A stretch of DNA of 64,000 nucleotides from Tulasnella sp. 424 (taxonomy: Eukaryota > Basidiomycota > Agaricomycetes > Cantharellales > Tulasnellaceae). The notes below the pieces were generated by a model. The model ran no database searches. It saw only the letters and a program-made list of their open reading frames with translations, and was not told the DNA's origin. Shown piece after piece: positions 24,677 through 34,963 of this stretch. The position numbers and the translations under genes are program-made. The stretch is taken from assembly GCA_019633425.1 (NCBI GenBank), contig WSUB01000037.1, forward strand, positions 225,232 through 289,231, in the 5' to 3' direction. Each line of letters begins with the position of its first letter. The stretch's first letter is position 1.

Positions 24677-26733
24677 CTAGTCGAGTCTCTGCTCACGCAC
24701 CTCGGCTCGGAGGGTTTGAACCACCCAGTCACTTACTCGTTCCATTTGGCCAACCAGTGAGAGTGGGGATGCAACAACAGCCTCTCTCGATGTATCGCGC
24801 GTTCCCAACAAGACAAGAAGTGACGCGAGTTCGCAGTATGAGAGATTAAGATCGTGGAGCACTTGTTCCGACTTCTGGTGACTGATTAGACACAGCACTG
24901 GCAAAGGGGGCTTCGTCGATGATGCTTACGTTCATGTCATATGCAGCACTGTGTTCAGCACTAAACGGGAAGTAAATCGCCAACTTCTCGAGCACCAGTC
25001 CTGCCTTTCTTCCGACCTCGGCCGAGTAGTCAAACTGATCACCCCTTTCGACTCGAAGCAGCGGGCCATATATTGACAGGGCCAACTCTCCTAACGTCCG
25101 CAGCAGGCCCACCTCGGCCCATTGCGCACCTGAGCGATCGCCCAGGGGGCGACCCGCTGTGAAGACACCAGGGGCTGTATCCAGGAACGTCGATACGAGT
25201 ATCGAATGGACTATTTGAGCCAAGTCCTGGTCCAGCGAATGATCAAGTCAGATAACAATGCGCGGGTAAAATTATCAGAGGAAAGCATACAAGCAGACAG
25301 TGGAAGCATTCATCAGTCCTCTTCCCCGCTGAATCATCCCGTGCTTCAAGTTCCTGGAGTGTGCAACCTTGAAACCCGGTCCGGTCATCTGCCTGTGCGA
25401 ACTCCCAGTCGACTCCATCTCCATCGGCGCCGTCGGCTTCAGCCAGTTCGTCCGTCACGGCGTGCCATTGAACCATCGGACCGTGCCTCTTCCGCTTCGA
25501 AAGCGCCTCCACGAAACAGTCGAACGCGTCTTCGGTGACAAACGACGAGCTAAAAATCCAACTCGGGATGAAAGCGTGCAGCTCCGCATCAACATCGGCA
25601 GAGTGAGCAAGTGACGAGAACTTTAGGGTATTTCGAACAAAACGCAAGAGGGAGTTTAGAACTCGAGTTTTGGCCTGGGAGCGAGCGGCCTCTTGTAAAT
25701 AAAACGTAACGGTAGGGATATTTTGATGACTCACAGAAATGGAGAGCCTTGAATATGCCGCCCCGTGAGATGAAGTTGATGGATCTGTGTCCCATGTCAG
25801 ACTTGCCCGCCTGCTGACGGTACACACCCACCTCCCACCTTGCCCCTCAAACCCAGCAACGATAAGTACCCGTCGAGCACACGTTGTCGGCTCCGATTGA
25901 GAGACGACGGTGCTCGTTCCATGATTAGATCGAGAAACTGCAGCGAGTCAACTCGAATCTCGGCGAAAATATGCGATAAGGCGGACGTGGCGTGCAAGAG
26001 AACGACGCTGGCGTGAGGAATTAACGCTTCCTTCAAAATAGCATAATCATAAGCTAATGCTAAGGAAACCTTGGTATACGATGACCATACCTCCGATAAA
26101 GCTGAGAACATCTGAGTGAATAATCGGTAAACTGCGCTTCGAACCGCAGGATCCTAATAACCAGGTAAACAGTGAACGGTCAGTATTAAGATTTCCGACC
26201 AAGAGAATAATAGGGACCTCATCAGAAATATTCCGCGCAGTTGCTCCCACTACGGTATTGAGGTTGGGTTCTAGCAATTCGGGGTAATTTGCGATGAGTT
26301 CCTGTATACCGAGCAAGCTGTCTAGATGGGAACTATCAGAGCTGATCGTCATTCTCGGCGTGTAAATAGAAGGTAACCTTTTCGGACCGCCGCCGAGTAA
26401 TGTTTTGCCTGAATCACGAGCTGGTCAAGGGTTAAATTCCGTTTAGTGGCGGGCAGACTTTTATCCTTTTGAACAGCGATGCTTTGAGTGGGGAGTGCAA
26501 TGGCTATATGCAGTCTTGTCAATAAAAGAGCAACTTGACTACCATCCGAACATACATCTCGCCTTGAACGATGTGTCGGTGGCATTTGCTGGTAATTGTT
26601 TTCCCTTTCCAAGCTTAAGTTTCGATTTCTAAGACCCTTGAACTTAGCCGAACAGCAGGATCCCTAGCAAGCTCCAGAGACGTACCCGAAAGTCAGTAGC
26701 CTTTTTCTTTTTGGTCCCTCCGCTTTGTACCAT
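24677..26733 (-). CDS. IPI1: Pre-rRNA-processing protein IPI1 (TEX10 homologue), spliced
   Basis: Component of the Rix1/Rixosome complex needed for 60S ribosome maturation (ITS2 processing) and chromatin functions in the nucleus. The start reads MVQSGGTKKKKATDFR, then after an intron KSKLKLGKGKQLPANATDTSF, the diagnostic N-terminal block of the family (basic run, KLK.GK, NATDTSF). Next come NLTLDQLVIQAKHYSAAVRK and HEAT-like helices (SLLGIQELIANYPELLEPNL; RVDSLQFLDLIMERAPSSLN). Exons continue through LALSIYGPLLRVERGDQFDY and finish with SDWVVQTLRAEVREQRLD. About eight short introns are present. The last intron (around 24885-24935) is supported by frame only. Length of about 560 residues is within the range for fungal members. 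Confidence 0.88.
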
Positions 26734-26883
26734 TGTTGAAATCGGGGAGGCTTGTTATTGAGGTTCCTTCGCAAAGTAAAACTTGAAACAAATAACGACA
26801 AGCGGGCCAAGTTCTCATCCCGAACCCCACAGCGCAAGCAGAACGGACCCATTTCACTTGAAACTATTGCTATTTATTTACTC

Positions 26884-28331
26884 TTAATACTGAAATTCGT
26901 GCCTCCATTTGAAGTCACCAACCTCAGGGTAGAGCGGAATACCTCTGTGCTCCCTTACCCCAAGCCTCTCAAGATCACCCAAATCCACCATGAAGACGTC
27001 CCCCGACATCGGGTATTTCTTCTGATTCGTGGTGTTCTTCTCGTCGGTATAATATCGATTTGCAAAACACGAAGCCGTCGTTATGAATAACTTGTCCATG
27101 TTTGGGCCTATTATAATTAGATGTGTCAGGTCATCAAACCTCTGTGGCTCGTAGTCTAATGGGGTTCTCACCACCAAAACAGCAAGCCGTAACGTTATAG
27201 GCATCAGGAATATGCACTTCTAGGTCTACTCCTTTCCCGTCAGGAGTCAACCGGATCACCCTGTTTCCCTCCCATCTGACGAACAAGCATGAATTATTCT
27301 GCCTTCTGGGGTTCATGATCTCAGACTCGCCTTGCACACCAAATGCAACCTTCTTTGTCGATACAAAACCCGTCGGGACTTCCGTACAGGCTTTTCGTTA
27401 GACCCAGCTTTTCTCCATCAACGAAAACCCGCCGGTTGCTCGCTGTTCCGGTTTCCAAATCGTAGTCGTACGCGTAGATGAGATTGACGGTCGAATTGAC
27501 AAAGAACATGGTCTTGTGATCGGCAGACCAGCCGATGGCGTTCGAGTCCTGGGCAAATTTCAGCCCGATTCTACGAGAGAGAAGGCTAAGGCTGAAGAGA
27601 GTGGACTCACCGTAATGTCCTGAGTGTCGACGACCTTAGCATCATCATTCCGGGGGTCGAATCTCCACAGCCCTCCAGGTACATGGTCGCCCTCTGCTGT
27701 TGTATACTCTAATGTGCCGGCCCAGAAGACCCCACTACGTTAGGTTGATACATCAGAACTTGGAGTGGACGCGAGACTAGAAACGTCGCACTTTGGGTCA
27801 CAAGCACCGTCGTTAAACCTAATGTACCGTAGCTCAGCGTCACTAAAAGTTTCTTTCAAGTACCTAATGGTTGTCGGCCCTGAACGAGGTTCCAGGACAC
27901 CGAATCCTCGTTTCGCTGCACAGGCGAGCTATTTGATCGATTTAGTGATAGGAATAACGCAGAAATATCAATGCCCACCCCTCCGCCCTTCCGCAAGGCC
28001 AGGCAACCAATAGGCTCAGAGAACTACCCCTGAGGCATCAGCAGCAATACAAGAAACCAGGGCGGAGGCGTTTCCACACCTCCTGGACATCTAATTTCCC
28101 CGTCTCAAAGCAGTAGTGATATAAATGGGGATTGAAGATGTCGATGAAGTGTAAAGTTTGCGTTCGAGGGTCCCAGAGTGGTCCTGAATTGGTGAGAGAC
28201 TAGTTTAGGGATGCGGCTCTTCGGTCAGCTGACGTGCGGCCCACACCTTCGCCCAGCTCGCACTGCGTCTTCAGAAATGGCTCCTTGACTACAATCGTGG
28301 TAGCGGTCGGGAAGGCTGTAGGTAGAGCCAT
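26884..28331 (-). CDS. SMP-30/gluconolactonase/LRE-like protein, spliced
   Basis: Six-bladed beta-propeller of the regucalcin group, whose members hydrolyse sugar lactones using one divalent metal ion. Start MALPTAFPTATTIVVKEPFL, then the metal-ligand block ELGEGPLWDPRT. The substrate-site motif is reassembled across an intron as RFNDGACDPNGVFWAGT. The remaining metal ligands sit in NAIGWSADHKTMFFVNS (Asn) and SPDGFCIDKEGCIW (Asp). All four expected ligand positions are kept, so the enzyme should be active. It ends FKWRHEFQY after about 330 residues, the normal size, with no signal peptide. At least five introns interrupt it; the one near 28020-28085 is placed with less certainty. The physiological lactone cannot be deduced. 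Confidence 0.87.
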
Positions 28332-28579
28332 GAATAGAGAGAGGGGAAGTATGGGAGAGATGTAAGGCTGAATGTCCACCCGGGCCGGTCAAACTCCCAG
28401 TCGAGATTGCAAGCACCAACAAACACGACGTCACTTCGATGAGACAGATGAGTGCTACCGACAGACCGAACCGACAGACCGAAGAGCCACAAAGTCTCTC
28501 AGGAATGAAAATAGTATTCTGCTCAGAGGGTCTACTCTACGCCGGAGGGAGTGGGTGTGGGTGGTAGGAGTCGCGGGAA

Positions 28580-29231
28580 TTAATGAGCTACGCAAAAATT
28601 GGGTTAGTATGGATCTTCCAGGTCGTTGCCCAACACGAACGCTCACCTTCGGGGGTCTTGAGGATGTAATCAATTGCTGAAGGGAAGCGAGGCACTCATC
28701 AGAAAATGGGAAGCATCTGTGGCGCGTGAAGCTTACCCTGCTGGACAGTCTTGATCTCGTCTGCCTCGGCATCTGGAATTTCGATCGCGAATTCCTATGC
28801 CAACGGGTTAGCATCTGGTGGAGGAAGGATGAATGACAAGACTGCACCTCTTCAACGGCCATGACTACTTCGACCGAGTCCAAGCTATCCAATCCTAGGT
28901 CTTCCGCGAATGATGATGTTGGAGTAAGCTAACGGAATAAAGGTCAAAATTTCATTCGCTGTGACTGGTACATGAAGCGATAGCGGAGAACACAAACCTT
29001 AGCACCGTCTACTTTCTCAAAGCTCTTGAGTACATCGAGTATCCGTGCTGTCACGTCTTCTTTTGAGAGAGCACCGCCTGCTGAGTAGAAGCGCTGGTTG
29101 GACCACAGCTGAGGTCGGACAGCCGGTTGGATACGGGGAGAGATGGAACGAGTAACAAATGTACGGATAGGAACTGTAGAGGGACGAGTTGCGGAGCGCA
29201 GAGCAGCGGAGGCGAATAGACGGAAGGCCAT
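28580..29231 (-). CDS. ACP1: Mitochondrial acyl carrier protein, spliced
   Basis: Carrier of growing acyl chains in mitochondrial type II fatty acid synthesis, and also an accessory subunit of complex I and of LYR-protein assemblies. The Arg/Ser/Ala-rich presequence MAFRLFASAALRSATRPSTV, with no acidic residues for about 50 positions, is a mitochondrial targeting signal. The carrier domain follows: LSKEDVTARILDVLKSFEKV, then after an intron FAEDLGLDSLDSVEVVMAVE, where the Ser of DSL is the phosphopantetheine site. Later exons add FAIEIPDAEADEIKTVQQAI and a short end after KTPE. Three or four introns are present. Head-to-head with bL17m, 188 bp between the start codons. Confidence 0.93.
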
Positions 29232-29419
29232 TCTTATTTTTTGTTGTGTTGAGATCAAAAGGCGAGAGGAAAGGATTGAGTGAGAGATGGAGAACGAAAC
29301 AGACCAAGTATGGATTTTGAGCGTGCGAAGCCAAAATGTTGGCGTCGCCCAAAACAAAATCCATCCCATCCTCCTCCCTCAAAACCTCCCAAAACACCCT
29401 CTCGTAGCGAGACATCATC
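29232..29419. promoter_or_regulatory. Shared intergenic promoter region of ACP and bL17m
   Basis: Only 188 bp separate the divergent start codons of two mitochondrial-protein genes, so both promoters and 5' leaders must overlap. The stretch is A-rich near the ACP side and C-rich (CTCCTCCCTCAAAACCTCCC) near the bL17m side. No TATA box is obvious. Bidirectional use is inferred from spacing alone. Confidence 0.6.
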
Positions 29420-30651
29420 ATGAAGGTGAGCACACGAAGCATAGCGCTCTCTACGTTGCTGATACCAAACATCTTCTCCAATTCAGCATGGCGTTGCCTT
29501 CCGAAAGCTCTCCCGGACCTCCTCCCATCGCATGCTCATGCTTCGGTAGGTCAATTCCCTGAGGACCAGTCCATCAACCAGTCTGACCCCTCCCCACAGG
29601 AACCTCGTCTCCTCTTTGCTGGAGCATGAGCAAATAAAAACAACACTGCCGAAAGCTAAGGAGACCGCAAGGCTTGCTGAGAAGGTATGTCAAGAGCTGA
29701 AAGGTAGCAGCTTGTAAACTAAGGAACAACGGGTGCAGATTCTATCTCTTGGGAAGAAGGGTGATCTGCCAGCGCAGCGCCAAGCCGCCGCTTTTCTTCT
29801 AGTACGTGCGGCTGTCCTTGTGTTAACTTGTGTGCTTATGTCCATGTTCCCTCAGAACCCGGATAAGACCTTGCCTCTGTTATTTGGCCCTTATGCTGAA
29901 CGTTACAGCAGTCGGCCTGGCGGCTACACTCGCATACACAAGTTTGGCCATCGCAAAGGAGATCATGCCCCCCACGCAATCCTGGAGCTCTGCGACAATC
30001 CACGAGACATCAAGTTCGAGCTGACCGCACGAGCCGTGGGTCGTCAGACGGTTCAAAGATGGCTAAAAACTCGTGGAACTGCCCAGGCGGATAACTCTGG
30101 AGAATATGGCACGGTCGCGGACAGACCTTGGATCAGAGATATAACCAAGGTCAATTACACGCAACTAATGAAATTTGCGTCGGAGGAACGAAAGCTTGAA
30201 TTCGAGAACAAAGCTATCGACTGGGCGGTGAGTAAACACACAATGTTCTCCGAATTCGATACCTGACGTAGCCCCAAAGAATCGTCTTTTAGCCGAGGCG
30301 GAAGCCGAGGGTGGCCTGCGCCGACCCGCAGAGCCTGATCCCAAGAAGCCTATTCCCGGTTTAACAGTGAAACACGTTGGCAAGCGCCAACGCGCAGGAG
30401 AGCGCCTTGCGGGCATGAGCGATCGTGCTTCAAGCTTGGGCATAGCCTCGGGCGCAATCGGGCAAGGGAAGTCCGCCTCCCGTCTTGGGGAGCGTTCGAC
30501 TTTCGATGTGGGCCTCCTCGATCCCGCGAAGAGAATAGCTCTGGTGGCAAGCAAGAACTCTCCTGGGGCCACGAGAGCTTGGCGCAGCCCCTTTTGGGAA
30601 GGAGGTTGGAAGGACGCGCTTGGCGATAGACCATCATCTCCGTCGAGCTAG
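29420..30651 (+). CDS. MRPL8: Mitochondrial large-subunit ribosomal protein bL17m, spliced
   Basis: Bacterial-type L17 of the mitochondrial ribosome, near the exit side of the large subunit. The first exon is just ATGAAG; a canonical intron joins it to [20 protein letters not shown], the almost universal L17 start ([11 protein letters not shown]...HR). The next exons give [20 protein letters not shown] and [15 protein letters not shown] text (from [20 protein letters not shown]), then [20 protein letters not shown] and [20 protein letters not shown], all standard L17 blocks. After the conserved domain there is a long fungal C-terminal extension with a basic KRQRAGERL stretch, ending at 30651. 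Five introns. The yeast counterpart is MRPL8. Confidence 0.92.
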
Positions 30652-31080
30652 GCATATTTATTTGTTCTGATTCATGTCGAGCCAATCCATCCTCTTTGGC
30701 CATCCATCGTTTGTAGTTGGTGTGTGGAGATGACCCACGTCCCCAGTTCTCGCCCCCAACATACGAGTCCTGTCCTTGGATTTAAACCCTACAGTGGAAT
30801 GACGGACTGAAGTCAACCCGGACTCGCATGCACCCCGTCCGTCGAATTTATTGCACGGTCCCGGGCTCTGGAGGTCAGGTTGTTACGGCGTGGACGCCAT
30901 AAATCCAGCGGTTCGGGCAGCACGAGTTCTGCCAAAGAACCGACCTCTTCATTTATGCGTTGCAATTGAGATCCGAACCTGTAGGTCGAAGGTGGGAAAC
31001 TAAGCACCTTTGGCGCGGGAATCGTCAATACCCAGCCAGGACGACCAAGTCATCCAACTTGCCACGACCAGCTCCAACCC
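30652..31080. other. Intergenic between bL17m and the THUMP methyltransferase
   Basis: No supported gene. It holds the 3' flank of bL17m and the promoter of the next plus-strand gene. A minus-strand frame at 30813-31028 is open for 71 codons but lacks recognisable content. A TTTGGCGCGGGAA sequence at about 31008-31020 lies 60 bp upstream of the next start codon; it matches an animal/plant E2F-type site but may be chance. Confidence 0.5.
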
Positions 31081-32967
31081 ATGTCCCTCGATTGGTATCC
31101 AGTATTCCTAGCTTTGGAAACCACGCCAGGTATCTATTGCCGTCGATTCCATCGCCGGTTTTCGGTCTACCGACTTGGGGAGGATATGTGATCTAACCAA
31201 TTCCCCAACTAGGCTTAGAAGACTATGCTGCCGAAATGGTTCTCCGCTGTTTAGGGTCTGGAATGTTGAGGGTCTTCGTGAACATCGACTCCGCGCTTTT
31301 ATCTGGCTATGTTATCCTCAGATTTCTCGCAGAGGATCTCGTGAAGGACTCAACTCCCAAACCCTTGAAGGAAACGGTAGAACTCTGCAGGTCGGGCAGA
31401 GTTCCTTGTATCTCTGCCGCCTACATGTGCGTTGAGGAAGTCACGCTCGACAGTGAGCTGTGTGGCGACCTTCGCCGAGACTGGAGGGCGGAGGATCTCA
31501 GGAAGAACGAAGAAAGTCGGAGGATGGAGAAAAGGCGGCCTTGGGGTGCGCGGTCGGGTCCTGATGACCGGCCGAAAGGCAGAGGACATTCTCGCGGAAA
31601 TAACGGATCAGACCCAACCCAAGCTGAGAACAAATTCCTGAGGACCGCTCAAAGCATGGTGGAAAACAGTCACGTCCGTCTCTCCACAGCCTTGGGACTT
31701 GCGTATCCTTCCATTTCCCGATACTCGTTCCGGGCCACCCTCAACAACCCCCAGCATCTCGTCCCATTTCCGTTCCTATCCACAACTTACATCGAAAAGG
31801 CACTAGGCGAGCCGACCTCGGAGTGGTTGGACTCGAAAGAAGTAGAGAGTATTCAAAACTGGGAGACACTTTGTGATGCCGCCTCCCAGCGTACGGGTCC
31901 TTCGGAGCACAAGCTAGGACGATTGTGGAAAGTGGATCTTAAGAATGCAGAGGTGGAAGTCGTCTTGCAACTGCTTTCGGTGCCTCCGTCACCACGCATC
32001 CGCTCTATCAATCCAGTCGATGAGACCTCTCCATACTCAGGACACTCACCCAGGCCAGAGTTCCCGGTGACGATCCGGCTCATTCTTGGTATTCGGGTTC
32101 CGGGAATCGCACCTGCGCCAGGACGACCAGGGAGAACAGCGCTATCCCCTGTCACTGCTAATCTACTCGTGAGCGTGATGCCGGGGCTTTCGCCGTTTGC
32201 GCCTCAGACCCCGCACCCTTTAGTTCTCCTGGATCCCTGTTCTGGGACAGGATCGATCCCTCACGCGATATCTGCAGTGTCAAACAGGGACAGACACAGG
32301 ACTTTGGTTCTCTGTGGCGACATACTTGCACACAACGTGAAATCTGCTATCACCGACATGGGTCAATGGGACACAGCGCTCGATGGGATTATTTGGGCTG
32401 CTGAAGAAGTTCCACCAGGGATTCGACAAGGCGTAATCGATGGTATTGTGGCAGGTGATTTCAAATTTTCAGCCAAAATGATCTATTTGAATGACCATCC
32501 TACTCCAAGATCTTCCGTGGGGGCATCGAGAGTGTACTCCTAAGACCGTTGCAAAGTTGTATCCGCGGTTTCTTAAGGCGTTTGGGAGGATCGTGAAAAA
32601 TGGTGGTTATGCAGTGCTAACTTCGGCCTCTGCACCATTAATGAACCGATGCATATCTGACTCAAACCTATGGAAGTCAGTCGGGGTTGGTGGGGAGGGA
32701 GCACGAGGCCCAAGAGAGGTATGGATAGGCGGGATGAGGGCGACTGTATTCCTTCTCCGCCGGGTGGATGTTCTTGGTGAGGTGTTGGTTATAATATCCT
32801 GGCTTCAGACCTGCTCACTTTATATGGACCGTATCGTGCAGGAGGAGCTGGATCAGCAACGACGCCAGGCCTGGACTATCCTCTGGGTCGGCTGCTTCCA
32901 CCAGGTAACCCGACTGGGGAATGCGAAGAAGAAGGGCCTCACTTTTAAATGGGCTTGCTACCGATGA
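31081..32967 (+). CDS. THUMP-type tRNA guanine-N2 methyltransferase (THUMPD3/Trm14 family), spliced
   Basis: SAM-dependent enzyme expected to methylate a guanosine N2 in tRNA. The first exon reads MSLDWYPVFLALETTPG and joins across an intron to LEDYAAEMVLRCLGSGMLRV, the typical N-terminus (TxPGLExxAxxEV). A long exon carries NIDSALLSGYVILRFLAEDL, then a charged insert (about residues 90-150, KRRPWGARSGPDDRPKGR). The catalytic Rossmann part has motif I LLDPCSGTGSIPHAI, motif for the adenosyl acidic residue VLCGDILAHNVKSA, and motif IV reassembled over an intron as GIVADLPWGHR, where DLPW faces the target base. The C-terminus after FLLRRVDVLG is uncertain: reading straight through ends at 32967, while a very short 32-nt intron would end at 32948. 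Confidence 0.82.
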
Positions 32968-33464
32968 TATAACAGAATGGCGGGTTACTTTTTTATCGAG
33001 CGACGGAGATCAGGATATGCAAAGGAGCTTGTTGCAAAACCCCTCTGAGCTCGCTATCGTATGACCAACCTATCTCATGAGTAGTGGAGTGGAAGCAGGA
33101 AAAGCCACTTCACTTCCTGTTTTGAGTAGTTCGTGGACAGGGGTTCTGGGCGCACATCTGCCAACAACAGCTGTTGAGATTTTAGTCTTTAGTTTGGCTA
33201 GTATTTCGATTAGCCCCTCCTTGACGACGACAAACGCTTCTGTATCTTCCATTCGGCACTAGTCCATCTATATCTTGAATAGTTCTCCGGCATTCTTGGC
33301 GACATATCTCCACACCCGCTGTGCAAATCACACACAACTCGATGCGGAAACCCTCCGTTTTGGCCAGGTTCAAAATCCAAAACGATTTTAAAGCTTTTAT
33401 CAGAGCCTTTTTGCGAGCCATCTAGCCAACATCTCATCACAGATAACACTTGCCAGAGTGCTTC
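32968..33464. other. Intergenic with weak minus-strand open frames
   Basis: Between two plus-strand genes. The minus strand has overlapping open frames at 33070-33252 (MEDTEAFVVVKEGLIEILAK) and 33182-33421 (MARKKALIKALKSFWILNLA). They could be two exons of a tiny gene, but I find neither a matching splice pair nor a family. I therefore leave it unannotated; it may simply be the 3' flank of the methyltransferase and the promoter of the next gene. Confidence 0.4.
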
Positions 33465-34353
33465 ATGTCGACCCAGGAACAACCCATCGTCCTACGCCAC
33501 TGTCGAGACGATGCAATGACGGAAGGAGTTCTCTCTACTCCTGACATTACAGGTATACCTGGCAGCTCTGAAGTAATTCAGGTTGTGAAAGGTTTAACAA
33601 CACTAGACCATTCGACTATCCTTGCGTCCGCACGTACCCAACATCCTGTTTACCCCTCAACCGCATCGGAAGAGCAGAAGGAGCAGGCCACAGTTGCAAA
33701 AACAGGGTGGAGGGGGCGGTTGAGTTCAGCTTTGCCTTTATTTTATCGTCGTTCCTCGTTGGCGGAAGGGACACCTTGCGCATCAGATGTTGAACCTCCC
33801 CCTGGTTATGAACGAACGTCTTCGCGACTCGGTCGCTTCATATCCCCGGTTTCCGGCCCCAGTACGCGTTCTGCAAGGAACCATCCCCCTAGCCACGACC
33901 CGCCATCCCTAAGACCAGCTCCGGGTCGAGATACTGGTGTATATGGAAACAGTTCGTCGGGACATGTTAATCCAGCAGTCGTAGAACCTCCTCCTGCTTT
34001 CGGAGAGAAACAGTCACCGGCGATTATGCCGAAAGCCTTCTTCTTCTACGGTTGTAAGTACCCTGCGTTGTGGGGCCATACATGATTTCCCTCGAACAGT
34101 CTCTCAACGTTGCCCATTTTCAGTCATCATGCCACTGTTTTGGCTTCTTGGAGCTCTTGTTCTAGTGGTCAAGCTTCAACCCATCCCTCCCGAAGAATGC
34201 GGGAAGACAGTAGAGGAGCAGGCGGACATGCTACAGCTGCTTAGACAGGCGGAGGAAAAGTGGGCATATCGATGCTTGGCTGCGTTGGCTGCGTTTCTGT
34301 TGCTAGCAGCTATTGTGTCTATTTCAGTAGTAGTTACGAAGGGTTTATCTTGA
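33465..34353 (+). CDS. Membrane protein with two C-terminal TM helices, unknown function
   Basis: Not recognised. It starts MSTQEQPIVLRHCRDDAMTE (ATG at 33465; the frame is open a little further upstream without an ATG). About 210 residues are polar and disordered, with two PPPGYE/PPPAF motifs (EVEPPPGYER-like, and VEPPPAFGEK) that resemble WW-domain ligands (PPxY for the first). A canonical intron from GTAAGT to TTTCAG joins FFFYG to FIMPLFWLLGALVLVVKL, the first membrane helix. A short loop with LQPIPPEECGK follows and then a second helix, RCLAALAAFLLLAAIVSISV. It ends TKGLS. The topology puts both ends on the same side, probably the cytosol. A PPxY-type tail plus a small membrane anchor recalls ubiquitin-ligase adaptors, but that is speculation. 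Confidence 0.72.
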
Positions 34354-34963
34354 GTTAGCAGAATTGTCCTCGTACGGAGCTGTGTTAATTGGAGCGCTGG
34401 ACGCTTCGAACCGTTGGCGTGGGCGTGACTGCCACTTCGGGATGGAACTTGGTGCTGATACATATTCACGTCGCTTCCAATTTCTTGGATGCGCTCACTC
34501 ATCCTGGTTCAATGTAGCGCTGGCAAGGAAAGACCAATGAGCTGAAGCATGTGATATTTGATCCATCCCTCGTGCGCAATCCCTATGTAGGTTCCGCTGG
34601 GTTTTTTTTACCTCAGGTTGATGCTCTGGGCACGCGATTATCACATGACCAGATTCAGGGGCACGGGGCTTGGCAGTCGTTAGGACCTCTTCTTTTTCGA
34701 CAACAGGATCAAGACGTCCATAACATACTATTACATCCGTATTGAAGACGTAAATCTGAGCGATGCCGGGAACTTGGGTACGAATTACTGGAGTGAGCAG
34801 TTTATAATTATTTAATTTGGGATTTCTGCTCGCGCGCACGCACAAGCAAACATTGGGAAAACGAGAATTTGTATTTAGACCGTGAACGGAACGCCGGCGA
34901 CCTCCCGTCTCCCCCGTTTCCTCCCTCCTCCCCTTTCCAACTCACAGCTCGCTCTGTCCCCGG
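34354..34963. other. Intergenic upstream of the glycine decarboxylase gene
   Basis: No supported gene. Open frames on the minus strand at 34176-34502 and 34495-34845 have no domain-like content. The last 100 bp before the P-protein start are pyrimidine-rich (CTCCCCCGTTTCCTCCCTCC type), a common feature of fungal promoters and leaders. Confidence 0.5.

Noticed and set aside
31008..31020. TTTGGCGCGGGAA resembling an animal/plant E2F site upstream of the THUMP methyltransferase
   Set aside because: Single occurrence, a gene not expected to be cell-cycle controlled, and fungi normally use unrelated SBF/MBF factors; likely chance.
33070..33421. Two overlapping minus-strand frames (MEDTEAFVVV..., MARKKALIKA...) as a possible tiny gene
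   Set aside because: No splice pair joins them sensibly and neither resembles a known small protein; kept as intergenic.
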